From positions 1 to 64,000 of the forward strand of contig NZ_SAVA01000011.1 of NCBI RefSeq assembly GCF_004022465.1: 64,000 nucleotides of DNA. The letters run 5' to 3'. Position numbers and translations under genes: made by a program. This DNA comes from Rhodobacter huangdaonensis (GTDB lineage: Bacteria; Pseudomonadota; Alphaproteobacteria; Rhodobacterales; Rhodobacteraceae). The notes beneath the pieces are model-generated. The model made no database searches. It worked only from the letters and a program-made list of their open reading frames with translations, and was not told where the DNA came from. Below are positions 32,741 to 41,722 of the stretch, one piece after another (the first letter of the stretch is position 1; every line of letters starts with the position of its first letter).

Positions 32741-34054
32741 TCATGCGCCGTAAAGCTGGTTCGGCAGCCACAGCGCCAGCTGCGGGAAGAGCACCAGCAG
32801 GATCACCGCAAGCCCGAACAGCAGGAAGAACGGCACCGAGGCCCGCGCCACCCGCCCGAGCGGCCAGTTGGTCAGCCCCTGCAAGACGAAGAGGTTGATC
32901 CCGACCGGCGGGGTCAGCAGCCCGATCTCGACCATCAGCACCAGGAAGACGCCGAACCAGACCGGATCATAGCCCGCCGCCGTCACCAGCGGCAGGGTCA
33001 TCGGCAGCGTCATCACGATGATCGCCACCCCGTCGACGAAGATCCCGAGCAGCAGGTAGAACGCCGCCAGCAGCGTGATCAGGGCCAGCGGATCGAGGTT
33101 CATCGCGCCGATCGCCGCGCCCAGTTCCTGCGGCAGGTGCAGATAGCCCAGCGTCGTCGACAGCAGCGAGGCCGAGACCAGGATGATGCAGACCATCGCG
33201 CTGGTCCGCACCGTGCCCATCAGGCTGACCCGGATCAGCTCCCAGCTCAGTTCCCGCAGCAGCGCCAGCACCCCGAAGGCCGCCAGCACCCCGACCGCCG
33301 CCGCCTCGGAGGGGGTGGCGATGCCGGAATAGATCGCGCCGAGAACGATCCCCATCAGCGCCACGACCGGCGCCAGATCCGCCAGCGCGCGCAGATAGTC
33401 GCGCCAGACGAATTCCTGATGCCCGGCCGGGGCGATGCCCGGGCGCAGCAGCGCCATCAGCATGATGAAGCCGGAATAGAGCCCCGAAACCATCAGCCCG
33501 GGCAGCACCCCGGCGGCGAACAGGCGGCTGACCGAGACCTCGGCGAGGATGCCGTAGATGATCATCGCGATCGAGGGCGGCAGCAACAGCCCGAGACTGC
33601 CGGCCCCGGCCAGCGAGCCGACCGCAAGGTTCTGGTCATAGCCACGCGCGACCAGCTCCTTCGAGGTGATCTTGCCCACCGTCGCGGTGGTCGCGGCCGA
33701 CGAGCCGCTGACCGCGGCGAACAGCGTGCAGCCCAGAACGTTGGTGTGCAACAGCCGCCCGGGGATCCGGTCGACGAAGGGGGCCAGCCCGCGGAACAGC
33801 CGTGACGAGACCGAGGAGCGGAAGATCAGCTCGGCGACCCAGATGAACAGCGGCACCGCGGCCATCTCCCAGGTCGAGGCGCTGCGATAGGTGATCGTGC
33901 CGGCGATGGTGAAGACGCGCGCCATCGGCATGCCGACCAGGAAGTGCAGGCCGGCGAAGGAGACAAGCAGCAGTCCGGCAAAGATCCAGACCCCGCTGCC
34001 GAGGGTCAGAACAAGCATCGCGATCAGCGCCAGACCGGAAACGAGCGGGTCCAT
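32741..34054 (-). CDS. dctM: TRAP transporter large permease (DctM family), first system
   Basis: 437 aa with about twelve to thirteen membrane segments, the expected DctM size. Family blocks are visible: AVSGSSAATTATVGKI, LGLLLPPSIAMIIYG, IYSGIATPSEAAAVG and EIGLLTPPVGINLFVL. It forms the transport path for an organic anion driven by an ion gradient. It ends a five-gene minus-strand operon with hyuA, hyuB, dctP and dctQ, so its substrate is probably the substrate or precursor of the HyuAB enzyme. Confidence 0.92.
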   Translation of the reverse strand: MDPLVSGLALIAMLVLTLGSGVWIFAGLLLVSFAGLHFLVGMPMARVFTIAGTITYRSASTWEMAAVPLFIWVAELIFRSSVSSRLFRGLAPFVDRIPGRLLHTNVLGCTLFAAVSGSSAATTATVGKITSKELVARGYDQNLAVGSLAGAGSLGLLLPPSIAMIIYGILAEVSVSRLFAAGVLPGLMVSGLYSGFIMLMALLRPGIAPAGHQEFVWRDYLRALADLAPVVALMGIVLGAIYSGIATPSEAAAVGVLAAFGVLALLRELSWELIRVSLMGTVRTSAMVCIILVSASLLSTTLGYLHLPQELGAAIGAMNLDPLALITLLAAFYLLLGIFVDGVAIIVMTLPMTLPLVTAAGYDPVWFGVFLVLMVEIGLLTPPVGINLFVLQGLTNWPLGRVARASVPFFLLFGLAVILLVLFPQLALWLPNQLYGA

Positions 34055-34075
34055 GTATTCCCTTTCTGCCTGTCG

Positions 34076-34648
34076 TTACAGGTCGTTCTGAAGTGGGTCG
34101 ATGTCTCCCGGCGGCACCGGACCCGGCAGGTCGAAGATCTGCCGCAGGGTCCAGGCAAAGACCTGGAGGCTGAAGATCATCAGCCCGGCGGCGCAGACCG
34201 CCTCGGGAATCCAGAGCGGGATCTCGGCGATCGAGCTCGAGGTGCGTCCGCGCGCGAAACTGCGCAGCGCCGACTGGGCAATCACCCAGCCGATCTGCGA
34301 GGTCACGGCGAGCGTGGCAAGGCCGCAGATCGTTTCCAGCACCCGGCGCGGACGGCCCGAAAGCCGGTCAACCAGCAGCCCGACGCGCACCAGCGCCGAA
34401 TGCTCGAAGGCATAGCCGAGCGACAGGAAGGTGGCGCCGGCGATCGCATAGCCCACCACCTCGTCAAGCACGAAGGTCGAGCGGTCGACCATCCGCAGGG
34501 CAATTTCCAGCAAGATGTGCAGCACCATGCCGACGACCAGCAGCGCGGCCACGGCCGCGGCGGCTTGCGACAGGGCAAAGACGCCGCGCTGGAAGAGCAT
34601 CGCCGGCCGGTTCCGGCCGGCGATGTCTCGGGTGTCGGAGGCGCTCAT
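34076..34648 (-). CDS. dctQ: TRAP transporter small permease (DctQ family), first system
   Basis: 190 aa, with four hydrophobic segments from about residue 20 (FALSQAAAAVAALLVVGMVL) and the Glu/Asp-rich loop between helices typical of DctQ. It bridges the large permease and helps couple substrate delivery. The ATG lies in a TGATG overlap with the dctP stop; an upstream in-frame ATG exists but would overlap dctP further. Substrate unknown; see the hyuAB genes. Confidence 0.85.
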   Translation of the reverse strand: MSASDTRDIAGRNRPAMLFQRGVFALSQAAAAVAALLVVGMVLHILLEIALRMVDRSTFVLDEVVGYAIAGATFLSLGYAFEHSALVRVGLLVDRLSGRPRRVLETICGLATLAVTSQIGWVIAQSALRSFARGRTSSSIAEIPLWIPEAVCAAGLMIFSLQVFAWTLRQIFDLPGPVPPGDIDPLQNDL

Positions 34649-35643
34649 CATTGCGCGCGTTTCGCTTCGAAGGCGGTGAGGATCGCCTCGGCGTCCGGGC
34701 CCATCTTCGCCTTCCACTCCTCAAGCGCGGGCTTCGCGGCCTCGGTCAGCGCCGCGATATAGGCGGGATCGACATCGGTGACGACGGTCATGCCGTGGCT
34801 CTTCATCTCGGCGTAGTTCTGCGACACCCGGTCCGCGAGCAGGTTCCAGCCGAAATCCTCGGCCGCCTTCGCCGCCTCGGCAACCCAGGCCTTCTGCTCG
34901 TCGCTCAGCGCCTCGTAGGCATCGCGGTTCATGTGCACGAATTGCAGCGGCATCGCATAGTTCACCTCGGTGAAATGCGACTGCTGTTCCCACAGCTGCG
35001 AGGCCGAGCCGCCATCGGCCGAGGTCAGCACCGCGTCGATCGCCCCGGTCGAGAGCTGCGGCACGGTATCGGCCCAGCTCAGCTGCACCGGCGTCGCGGG
35101 GGTGTTGCCGAAGGTGATCGTGCCATTGGCGTCATAGGTGCGCAGCTTGACACCGGCGAGCGCGTCCATCGAATCGAGCGGCTTGTTGCCCCAAAGCCCA
35201 CTCGGCGGCCAGGGCGTGGCGAACAAAAGCACCTGGTTGTCGCGCTCGAGCACCGCCTCGTAATAGGGCTTGGCGATCTCGTAAAGCAGGCGCTCTTCGG
35301 CGGGCGTCGTCACCAAGAACGGGATCGAGGACAGCACGAAGACCGGGTTGATCCCCGACCAGGGCGTCGCGAAGGACGAGGCGAGGTCGAGCGCCCCGTC
35401 GCCGACGGCATCATACTGGTCGAGCGACTTGTAGCCGAGCGCCGCGCCGTGATGCGCAGTCACCACGATGTCGCCGCCCGAGACCTGCTTCAGCGTCTCG
35501 ATGAAGGTGTCGGCGGATTGCGCATGGACCGAATTCGGCGGGTATTCGTTGGCCAGATCCCAGGTGACCGATTGCGCCCGGGCCGGCAGTGCGGCGATGG
35601 CGAGCGCCCCGATGAGAAGTGGTTTGGTCAGCAGTTTCAGCAT
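34648..35643 (-). CDS. dctP: TRAP substrate-binding protein (DctP family), first system
   Basis: 331 aa with a Sec signal peptide (MLKLLTKPLLIGALAIAALP, cleaved near ARAQS). The DctP core has GVKLRTYD, with the Arg that pairs with the substrate carboxylate, and the following TPVQLSWADTVPQLSTGAID block. It captures an organic acid in the periplasm. The start has AGGGA upstream. It lies 70 bases after hyuB, so the transporter is likely to import the substrate of HyuAB. Confidence 0.88.
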   Translation of the reverse strand: MLKLLTKPLLIGALAIAALPARAQSVTWDLANEYPPNSVHAQSADTFIETLKQVSGGDIVVTAHHGAALGYKSLDQYDAVGDGALDLASSFATPWSGINPVFVLSSIPFLVTTPAEERLLYEIAKPYYEAVLERDNQVLLFATPWPPSGLWGNKPLDSMDALAGVKLRTYDANGTITFGNTPATPVQLSWADTVPQLSTGAIDAVLTSADGGSASQLWEQQSHFTEVNYAMPLQFVHMNRDAYEALSDEQKAWVAEAAKAAEDFGWNLLADRVSQNYAEMKSHGMTVVTDVDPAYIAALTEAAKPALEEWKAKMGPDAEAILTAFEAKRAQ

Positions 35644-35713
35644 GTCTCGATTTCCCTGTTGGTCTTGTCGTGATCGGTGATGTCCGGGGCGGCCGCAACC
35701 GCCCCGGGCACGC

Positions 35714-37435
35714 TCATCCGCGTCGTTGCGCGGGATAGTTCCGGTCGAGGAAGGCCGGGCTGTACTTGCCCGACAGCGTGTCCTCGGCAACGGCCTCGGC
35801 ACTGCGTTCGGCGGCGGGGCCATAGCCGCCCGATCCCGGGGTCTCGACCACGATGACCTGATCGCGGCGCAGCGGCACCGCCGAAGGCTTGGCGACCAGC
35901 ACCGTCTCGCCCGCCTCGCCTTGCAGCACGAAACGGCCCGGCCGCCCCGCGCCCCCGCCGAAGATCCCCCAGGGCGCATTGGCAAACCGCTCTCCCGCGC
36001 CGTTGAAGGTGCAGTCGTGATCCACCGGCGCGATCACCCGGCGCAGGCCCGCGCCGCCACGATAGCGCCCTGCCCCGCCGGAATCCTCGACGAAGCCGTA
36101 GCTGAGCACCCGCAGCGGGTATTCGGTCTCGATCGCCTCGATCGGCAGGTTCGAGGTATTGGTGATATGCACCTGCACACCGTCCTTGCCGTCGCGGTCA
36201 TTGCGCCCGCCGGCGCCCCCGCCCAGGGTCTCGAGATAGAGATAGGGCTTGCCGCTGCGCGGGTCGATCCCCGAGAACACGGCGGTGGTGTTGGCGCCGT
36301 TGGCGGCGCCGACGGCGGCATCCGGCAGCGCCGGGGCCAGCGCGCCGATGATCACATCGACCAGCCGCTGCGAGGTGTTGAGCCGCTGCGCCACCGGCGC
36401 CGGGGCGATGCAATCGACGATGCTGCCGGGCTCGGTCAGCAGTTCGCAGCACTCGAGAATGCCCTCGTTATTGGCGATCTCGGGGTCGAGCAGCGTGCGC
36501 AGCGCATAGGCGACCGCGGCCTTCGCGGCATTGCGGGTCAGGTTGATGTTGCCCTGCACCTGCGGCGCCGAGCCGCGCAGGTCGAACACCGCCCGGTCGC
36601 CGCTCACCGTGATCTCGAGCCGGAGCGGAATGTCCGAGGTGCCGCAGCCGTCATCGTCCATCACATCCTCGAAGCGATAGACGCCGTCGGGCAGACCGGC
36701 GATGGCGGCGCGCATCCGGGCATGGGTCCGGCTCAGCAGCGAGGCCCAGACCTGCTCGATCAGCTCCACCCCATAGCGCTCGGCGATCTCGCCGACCCGG
36801 CGCAGCCCCAGCCGACAGGCGGCGATCTGCGCGAAATGATCGCCCCGGCGTTCCTCGGGGATCCGGGCATTCAGCAACAGCAGATCGAGAATGTCCTGCT
36901 GCAGCTCGCCCGCCCGGAACAGCCGCACCACCGGGATCCGCAGCCCCTCCTGATAGATCTCGGACATGCCGCCGGCCATCGAGCCGGGCACCATGCCACC
37001 GATATCGGCGTGGTGGGCGATGTTGCACACGAAGCCCAGAAGCCGGCCCGCGACGAAGATCGGCGCGGCATAATTGATGTCGGGCAGATGGGTGCCGCCC
37101 GCCACATGCGGATCGTTCGCCACGAAGATATCGCCCTCGCGGATCTCCTCGGGCGCATAGCGCGCCAGCACCGCCTGCATCAGCCCGGTCATCGAGGCCA
37201 GATGGATCGGCAGCGACATCTCGGCCTGCACGATCAGCCGCCCCTCGCGGTCACAGATTGCGGTCGAGTGGTCGTGACGCTCCTTGATGTTGGTCGAATA
37301 GGCGCTCTTCATCAGCGCGATGAAGGTCTCGTCCACCACCGAGCGGAAAGCCGAGGCGACGATCTCGACGGTGATCGGATCGGGTCCGCCCGGCGCCGCG
37401 GCGGCGGGGGCGGTGGGGGTGTCATGACGGGTCAA
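35714..37435 (-). CDS. hyuB: hydantoinase B/oxoprolinase-family subunit
   Basis: 573 aa, normal for HyuB. It starts PDPITVEIVASAFRSVVDETFIALMK, a near-diagnostic HyuB block (only a part of it quoted in families as ITxEVIR), and contains IFVANDPHVAGGTHLPD and SGGAGRYRGGAG. With HyuA it forms an ATP-dependent hydrolase that opens a cyclic amide such as hydantoin, 5-oxoproline or a lactam. Its ATG overlaps the hyuA stop by four bases. The exact substrate cannot be told from sequence. Confidence 0.85.
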   Translation of the reverse strand: MTRHDTPTAPAAAAPGGPDPITVEIVASAFRSVVDETFIALMKSAYSTNIKERHDHSTAICDREGRLIVQAEMSLPIHLASMTGLMQAVLARYAPEEIREGDIFVANDPHVAGGTHLPDINYAAPIFVAGRLLGFVCNIAHHADIGGMVPGSMAGGMSEIYQEGLRIPVVRLFRAGELQQDILDLLLLNARIPEERRGDHFAQIAACRLGLRRVGEIAERYGVELIEQVWASLLSRTHARMRAAIAGLPDGVYRFEDVMDDDGCGTSDIPLRLEITVSGDRAVFDLRGSAPQVQGNINLTRNAAKAAVAYALRTLLDPEIANNEGILECCELLTEPGSIVDCIAPAPVAQRLNTSQRLVDVIIGALAPALPDAAVGAANGANTTAVFSGIDPRSGKPYLYLETLGGGAGGRNDRDGKDGVQVHITNTSNLPIEAIETEYPLRVLSYGFVEDSGGAGRYRGGAGLRRVIAPVDHDCTFNGAGERFANAPWGIFGGGAGRPGRFVLQGEAGETVLVAKPSAVPLRRDQVIVVETPGSGGYGPAAERSAEAVAEDTLSGKYSPAFLDRNYPAQRRG

Positions 37436-39486
37436 AGCTCGGTTTCTCCACGGGTAATCAGGATGTTGCGGGCTTCGTCGACACGCGCGACATCGCCCGG
37501 GAACAGCAGCAGGGTGGAATCGAACTGGTCGATCACGGCGGGGCCGGTCAGCTCGGCGCCGGCGGCCAGCTCGGCCCGGTCATAGACCGGGGTCTCGAGC
37601 GCGGCCGGGCCGCTGAACCAGACCGGACGCCGGGCCTTGGGCTGCGGCGTGCGCGAGGCGGTGTCGCGCGGCGGCGGCGCACCGATCTTCGGCCGCGCGC
37701 CCTGCGGGGTCAGGCGCAGCGCCATCACCTCGACCGGGTCCTCCGGGTTGAAGAAGCCATAGGCGCGGGCATGGGCGTCGAAGAACGCCTGTTTCAGCGC
37801 GTCGAGGTCGGTGAGCGCGCCGGAAACCGGGATCTGCAGCTCGTAGTTCTGGCTGGTGTAGCGCATGTCGGCGACCAGCGTCGTGCTGCGCTCGGCCACC
37901 GGGATCGCCTCGGCCTCGAACCAGGTCTCGGCCTCGGCGCGCATCTCCTCGGCCAGCCGCGACAGCACCGCACCGGCCGCCGCCGTCAGCGTGATGCGCT
38001 GCGAACGCACCAGGCTTTCCGACCGGCCCGAGACCAGCAACCCCTGCGCACACAGGATGCCCGGCGAGAGCGGCACGAGGATCTGCCGGATCCCGAGCGC
38101 GCGCGCGCAGGCCTCGGCATGCAGCGGCCCGGCGCCGCCGAAGGGCATCAGCACGAAATCGCGCGGGTCGTGGCCGCGCTCGACCGAGATCGCCCGGATC
38201 GCGCGCACCATGTTGGCGGCCATCACGTCAAGGATGCCACGCGCGGCATCCTCGACGCTGCAGCCGAGCCGCGCGGCCACCACGCCCACGACGCGGAAGG
38301 AGGCGTCGACATCGAGCGACATGTCGCCGCCCAGAAGACCACTGGTCGAGAGCCGGCCCAGCACCACATTGGCGTCCGTCACCGTCGCCTGATCGCCGCC
38401 GCGGCCATAGCAGGCCGGGCCGGGCCGGGCGCCGGCGCTGGCCGGGCCGACCTTCATCAGCCCGTCGCGGTCGAACCAGGCCAGCGAGCCGCCGCCCGCG
38501 CCCACGGTGTTGATGTCGACCATCGGCATCCGCACCGGGAAGCCCGCCACGTCGCGGTCGAAGGCAAGCCCGATCGTGCGCTCGCGGATCAGCGCCACAT
38601 CGGCGCTGGTGCCGCCGACGTCGAAGGTGATGACATTGGCCACGCCCGATTGCAGCGCCGTGTGAATCGCCCCGTTCGCCCCCGCCGCCGGGCCGGACAT
38701 CGCGGTCCGGATCGGAAACTCGCGCGCGGTCTCGACCGACATCAGCCCGCCGCTCGACTGGTTCACCCCAAGGCTCGAGACCGGCGAGCGCGCCGCGACC
38801 TCGCGCTCGAGCGTGCGCATGTACTGCGCGAAGGCCGGTTGCAGATAGGCGTTGAGCAGGGTCGTGGACGACCGCTCGTATTCGCGGAATTCCGGCATCA
38901 CGTCGGACGAGGCAGAGACCGCAACCCCCGGCATCGCCGCCGCGATGCGCGCCTTGACCGCCTGCTCATGCGCCGGGTTGAGATAGGCGAAGAGGAAGGC
39001 GATGGCGACCGCCTCGACCTCTTCGGCGCGCAGCGCCGCGATCACCGCATCGACGCTGTCCATGTCCAGCGGTTCGACCACGGCGCCGTCGGCGCCCACC
39101 CGTTCGCTCACCTCGAAGCGCAGATGGCGCGGTGCCAGCGGCGGCGGGAAATCCGCCTTCAGATCGTACATCTTCGGCCGGATCTGCCGGCCGATCTCGA
39201 CCAGATCGCGGAAATTGCGGGTGGTCACCATCGCCACCTTCGCGCCGGTGCGCTGGATCAGCGCATTGGTCGCCACCGTCGTGCCGTGGCCGATGGCGCG
39301 GACGTCGGCGAGATCGAACCCCGCCTTCTCGGCCAGCGCGTCGAGCCCGGCGATGATCGCCTCCGCCGGGTTGGCGGGCGTGCTCGACACCTTGTTCAGG
39401 GCGATGCGCCCGCTGCCGCTCTCGATGGCACAGAGATCGGTGAACGTGCCCCCGACATCGACGCCGATCGTCCAAGTTTCGGACAT
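37432..39486 (-). CDS. hyuA: hydantoinase A/oxoprolinase-family subunit
   Basis: 684 aa. The ASKHA-type phosphate motif TIGVDVGGTFTDLCA is at the N-terminus; ITFDVGGTSADVALI and MPFGGAGPLHAEACARALG follow, all standard for HyuA. It supplies ATP-dependent activation in the HyuAB hydrolase. The start is set at the second ATG because AAGGA lies nine bases before it and abuts the first. It heads the five-gene operon, divergent from a GntR regulator. Confidence 0.87.
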   Translation of the reverse strand: MSETWTIGVDVGGTFTDLCAIESGSGRIALNKVSSTPANPAEAIIAGLDALAEKAGFDLADVRAIGHGTTVATNALIQRTGAKVAMVTTRNFRDLVEIGRQIRPKMYDLKADFPPPLAPRHLRFEVSERVGADGAVVEPLDMDSVDAVIAALRAEEVEAVAIAFLFAYLNPAHEQAVKARIAAAMPGVAVSASSDVMPEFREYERSSTTLLNAYLQPAFAQYMRTLEREVAARSPVSSLGVNQSSGGLMSVETAREFPIRTAMSGPAAGANGAIHTALQSGVANVITFDVGGTSADVALIRERTIGLAFDRDVAGFPVRMPMVDINTVGAGGGSLAWFDRDGLMKVGPASAGARPGPACYGRGGDQATVTDANVVLGRLSTSGLLGGDMSLDVDASFRVVGVVAARLGCSVEDAARGILDVMAANMVRAIRAISVERGHDPRDFVLMPFGGAGPLHAEACARALGIRQILVPLSPGILCAQGLLVSGRSESLVRSQRITLTAAAGAVLSRLAEEMRAEAETWFEAEAIPVAERSTTLVADMRYTSQNYELQIPVSGALTDLDALKQAFFDAHARAYGFFNPEDPVEVMALRLTPQGARPKIGAPPPRDTASRTPQPKARRPVWFSGPAALETPVYDRAELAAGAELTGPAVIDQFDSTLLLFPGDVARVDEARNILITRGETEL

Positions 39487-39514
39487 GTTATGCATCCTTC
39501 CAGTATTTCCTCAA

Positions 39515-39544
39515 AATACACACTGTATAATGTGAACCTGTCAA
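39515..39544 (-). promoter_or_regulatory. promoter of the hyuAB-TRAP operon
   Basis: On the minus strand, TTGACA (39544-39539), 18 bases, TGTATT (39520-39515). CTGTATA occurs here (about 39526) and again at about 39591 before the GntR gene, so these could be regulator half-sites. On the plus strand TATAAT at about 39528 may serve the GntR gene. Confidence 0.5.
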
Positions 39545-39633
39545 CAACTCAGATTCGTCTCCATTCCTTCTTGGAAAATGCACATGCGCGGCTGTATACC
39601 AGCGCTTGGAAAGCGTGCAGCGAGAGCGAGAAC

Positions 39634-40359
39634 ATGACAAAAAAAGCCGCGGCGACGAAACCGGCAGCGGAACGCGGGGCAGAACATGTCTACCGCATGC
39701 TGCGACAGGCGATTCTGCGGCTGGAGCTGAAGCCCGGATCGGATCTCGACGAGCTGGAGATCTCGGCCCGCTACGAGGTGTCCCGGACCCCGGTGCGCGA
39801 GGCGCTGATCCGGCTCACCGCCGAGGGCCTGGTGCAGGCGGTGCGCGGCCGCGGCTCGCGCGTTGCGGCGATGAATCTCTTCGATCTGCGGGATTTCTTC
39901 GAATCACTCGACCTGCTGCAGCGGGCGCAGACCACGCTCGCCGCGCTGCGCCGCACCCCCGCGCAACTGCACGAGATCGAGGCCGCCGCGCAGGGCTTCG
40001 AACAGGCCGCGCCGCGGCGCGATGTCGATGCGCTCAACGAGATGAACTTCCGCTTTCACCTGGCGATCAGCGAGGCCGCGCATTCGCGCCACCTGCATCA
40101 CGCCTATGAACGCGCGCTGATCGAGGGCATGCGGGTGGGGCATGTCAGCTTCATCGAGCATGACGGCAGCAAGGCGCGGCTGCAACACCATCTCGACCAG
40201 ACCATTGCCGATCACCGCGAGATGGTCGCCCTCATCCGCGATCAGGACAGCGAGAGCGCCGAACGTGTCGCCGCCCGCCATGTCGAGCTGTTCCGGAACC
40301 GGATCGTGGCGACCGTGCTGTCGCCCGATGCGACGCGCAAGATGCCGGTCCCGGGCTAG
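39634..40359 (+). CDS. GntR-family (FCD type) regulator of hyuAB-TRAP
   Basis: 241 aa. The N-terminal winged helix is VYRMLRQAILRLELKPGSDL, then ISARYEVSRTPVREALIRL, the classical GntR recognition segment. The C-terminal FCD ligand domain has metal-type His positions (FRFHLAIS, HHLDQTIADHREM). It is divergent from hyuA with a 147-base shared promoter region, so it most likely represses that operon until the transported compound or its product binds. Confidence 0.87.
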   Translation: MTKKAAATKPAAERGAEHVYRMLRQAILRLELKPGSDLDELEISARYEVSRTPVREALIRLTAEGLVQAVRGRGSRVAAMNLFDLRDFFESLDLLQRAQTTLAALRRTPAQLHEIEAAAQGFEQAAPRRDVDALNEMNFRFHLAISEAAHSRHLHHAYERALIEGMRVGHVSFIEHDGSKARLQHHLDQTIADHREMVALIRDQDSESAERVAARHVELFRNRIVATVLSPDATRKMPVPG

Positions 40360-40399
40360 TCAGCCGGGGGGCCGTGGCCCCCCTGCCCTTCCGGCCGCC

Positions 40400-41722
40400 T
40401 TACACGCCGAGCCGGTCGCGCACCGCGTACCACCACGAGCCGATGACCGAATACGGCACGCGGAACATCCGCCCGCCCGGGAACGGGATCCAGGGCATCT
40501 TCGCGAACATGTCGAAGCGGCTCTGGTCGCCGTGGATCGCCTCCGACAGGATCCGCCCGAAAGTGTGCGAGCCGGTCACGCCATGGCCGGAATAGCCATG
40601 CGCAAAATAGGTATTGGCGCCGATCCGGCCCATCTGCGGCACGCGCGAGAACGAGAGCGCGAAATTCCCCGACCAGGCATAGTCGATCTTCGTGCCCTTG
40701 AGCTGCGGGAAGACCTTCTCGAGGTTCTTCCACAGCTTCGCCTTGATGTCCTTCGGATCGGTGCCGCCATAGACGGTGCCGCCGCCGAACAGCAGCCGGT
40801 TGTCCGCCGACATGCGATAGTAATCAAGGATATAGCGCACGTCCTCGATGCAGACGTCGGACGGCATCAGCTGCCGCGCCAGCTTTTCGCCAAGCGGCTC
40901 GGTCGCCATCACCTGGGTCGAGACCGGCATCACCCGCCACTCGAGCGTCGGCACCACATGGCCGAGATAGGCGTTGCCGCACAGCACCATGACCTTGGCG
41001 ACCACCCTGCCCTTCGCCGTGCTCAGCGACGGCTGCGCCGAGGCGGTGTCGACCGAGATCACCGGCGACATCTCGAAGACCGTGCCGCCAAGCCGCTCGA
41101 TCGCTGCCGCCTCGCCAAGGGCAAGGTTCAGCGGGTGCATATGGCCGCCCTTGTGGTCGATCATCCCGCCCGTGTAGAGGTCCGAGGCGGCGTGCTGGCG
41201 CATCTCGTCGCGGCTCAGCATCTCCTGGCTCTCGATGCCATAGCTGCGCCACAGCTTGCGCCGCGCCTCGAGCTCGCGCAGATGCGCCTGCGTCAGCCCG
41301 GCAAAGACATTGCCCTGCTTCAGATCGCATTTGATGTCATAGGTGGCGATGCGCTCGCGGATGATGTCGCCGCCCTCGGTCACCAGACTTGCGACGAATT
41401 TCGCCGCATCCTCCCCATAGCGCCGGCCGATCGTCTGCAGGCTGGCGTTCAGCCCGTTGACGATCTGCCCGCCGTTGCGGCCGGACGCGCCCCAGCCGAT
41501 CCGCGCGCCCTCGACCACCGTCACCTTGTAGCCCTTTTCGGCCAGATGCAGCGCCGTCGACAGGCCCGAGAACCCCGCGCCAAGCACGCAGACATCGGTC
41601 TCATGCGTGCCCGTCAGCTCGGCGCGCAGCGGCGCCGGATTGGCCGAGGCGGCATAATAGCTCCCGGTATGGGCGCCAGTGCCGGCATAGGGGTGGTTCG
41701 GAAACGGGGAGTTGGCGTTCAT
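40400..41722 (-). CDS. PuuB-like FAD-dependent amine oxidase
   Basis: 440 aa, DAO-family. The FAD motif is DVCVLGAGFSGLSTALHLAE near residue 42, followed by GWGASGRNGGQI, typical of gamma-glutamylputrescine oxidase PuuB, and a C-terminal YAWSGNFALSFSRVPQMGRI. It would oxidise the gamma-glutamylated amine made by the glutamine-synthetase-like enzyme encoded upstream. The two genes overlap (TGATG). Other puu genes such as puuC and puuD are absent, so polyamine use is likely but not certain. Confidence 0.8.
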   Translation of the reverse strand: MNANSPFPNHPYAGTGAHTGSYYAASANPAPLRAELTGTHETDVCVLGAGFSGLSTALHLAEKGYKVTVVEGARIGWGASGRNGGQIVNGLNASLQTIGRRYGEDAAKFVASLVTEGGDIIRERIATYDIKCDLKQGNVFAGLTQAHLRELEARRKLWRSYGIESQEMLSRDEMRQHAASDLYTGGMIDHKGGHMHPLNLALGEAAAIERLGGTVFEMSPVISVDTASAQPSLSTAKGRVVAKVMVLCGNAYLGHVVPTLEWRVMPVSTQVMATEPLGEKLARQLMPSDVCIEDVRYILDYYRMSADNRLLFGGGTVYGGTDPKDIKAKLWKNLEKVFPQLKGTKIDYAWSGNFALSFSRVPQMGRIGANTYFAHGYSGHGVTGSHTFGRILSEAIHGDQSRFDMFAKMPWIPFPGGRMFRVPYSVIGSWWYAVRDRLGV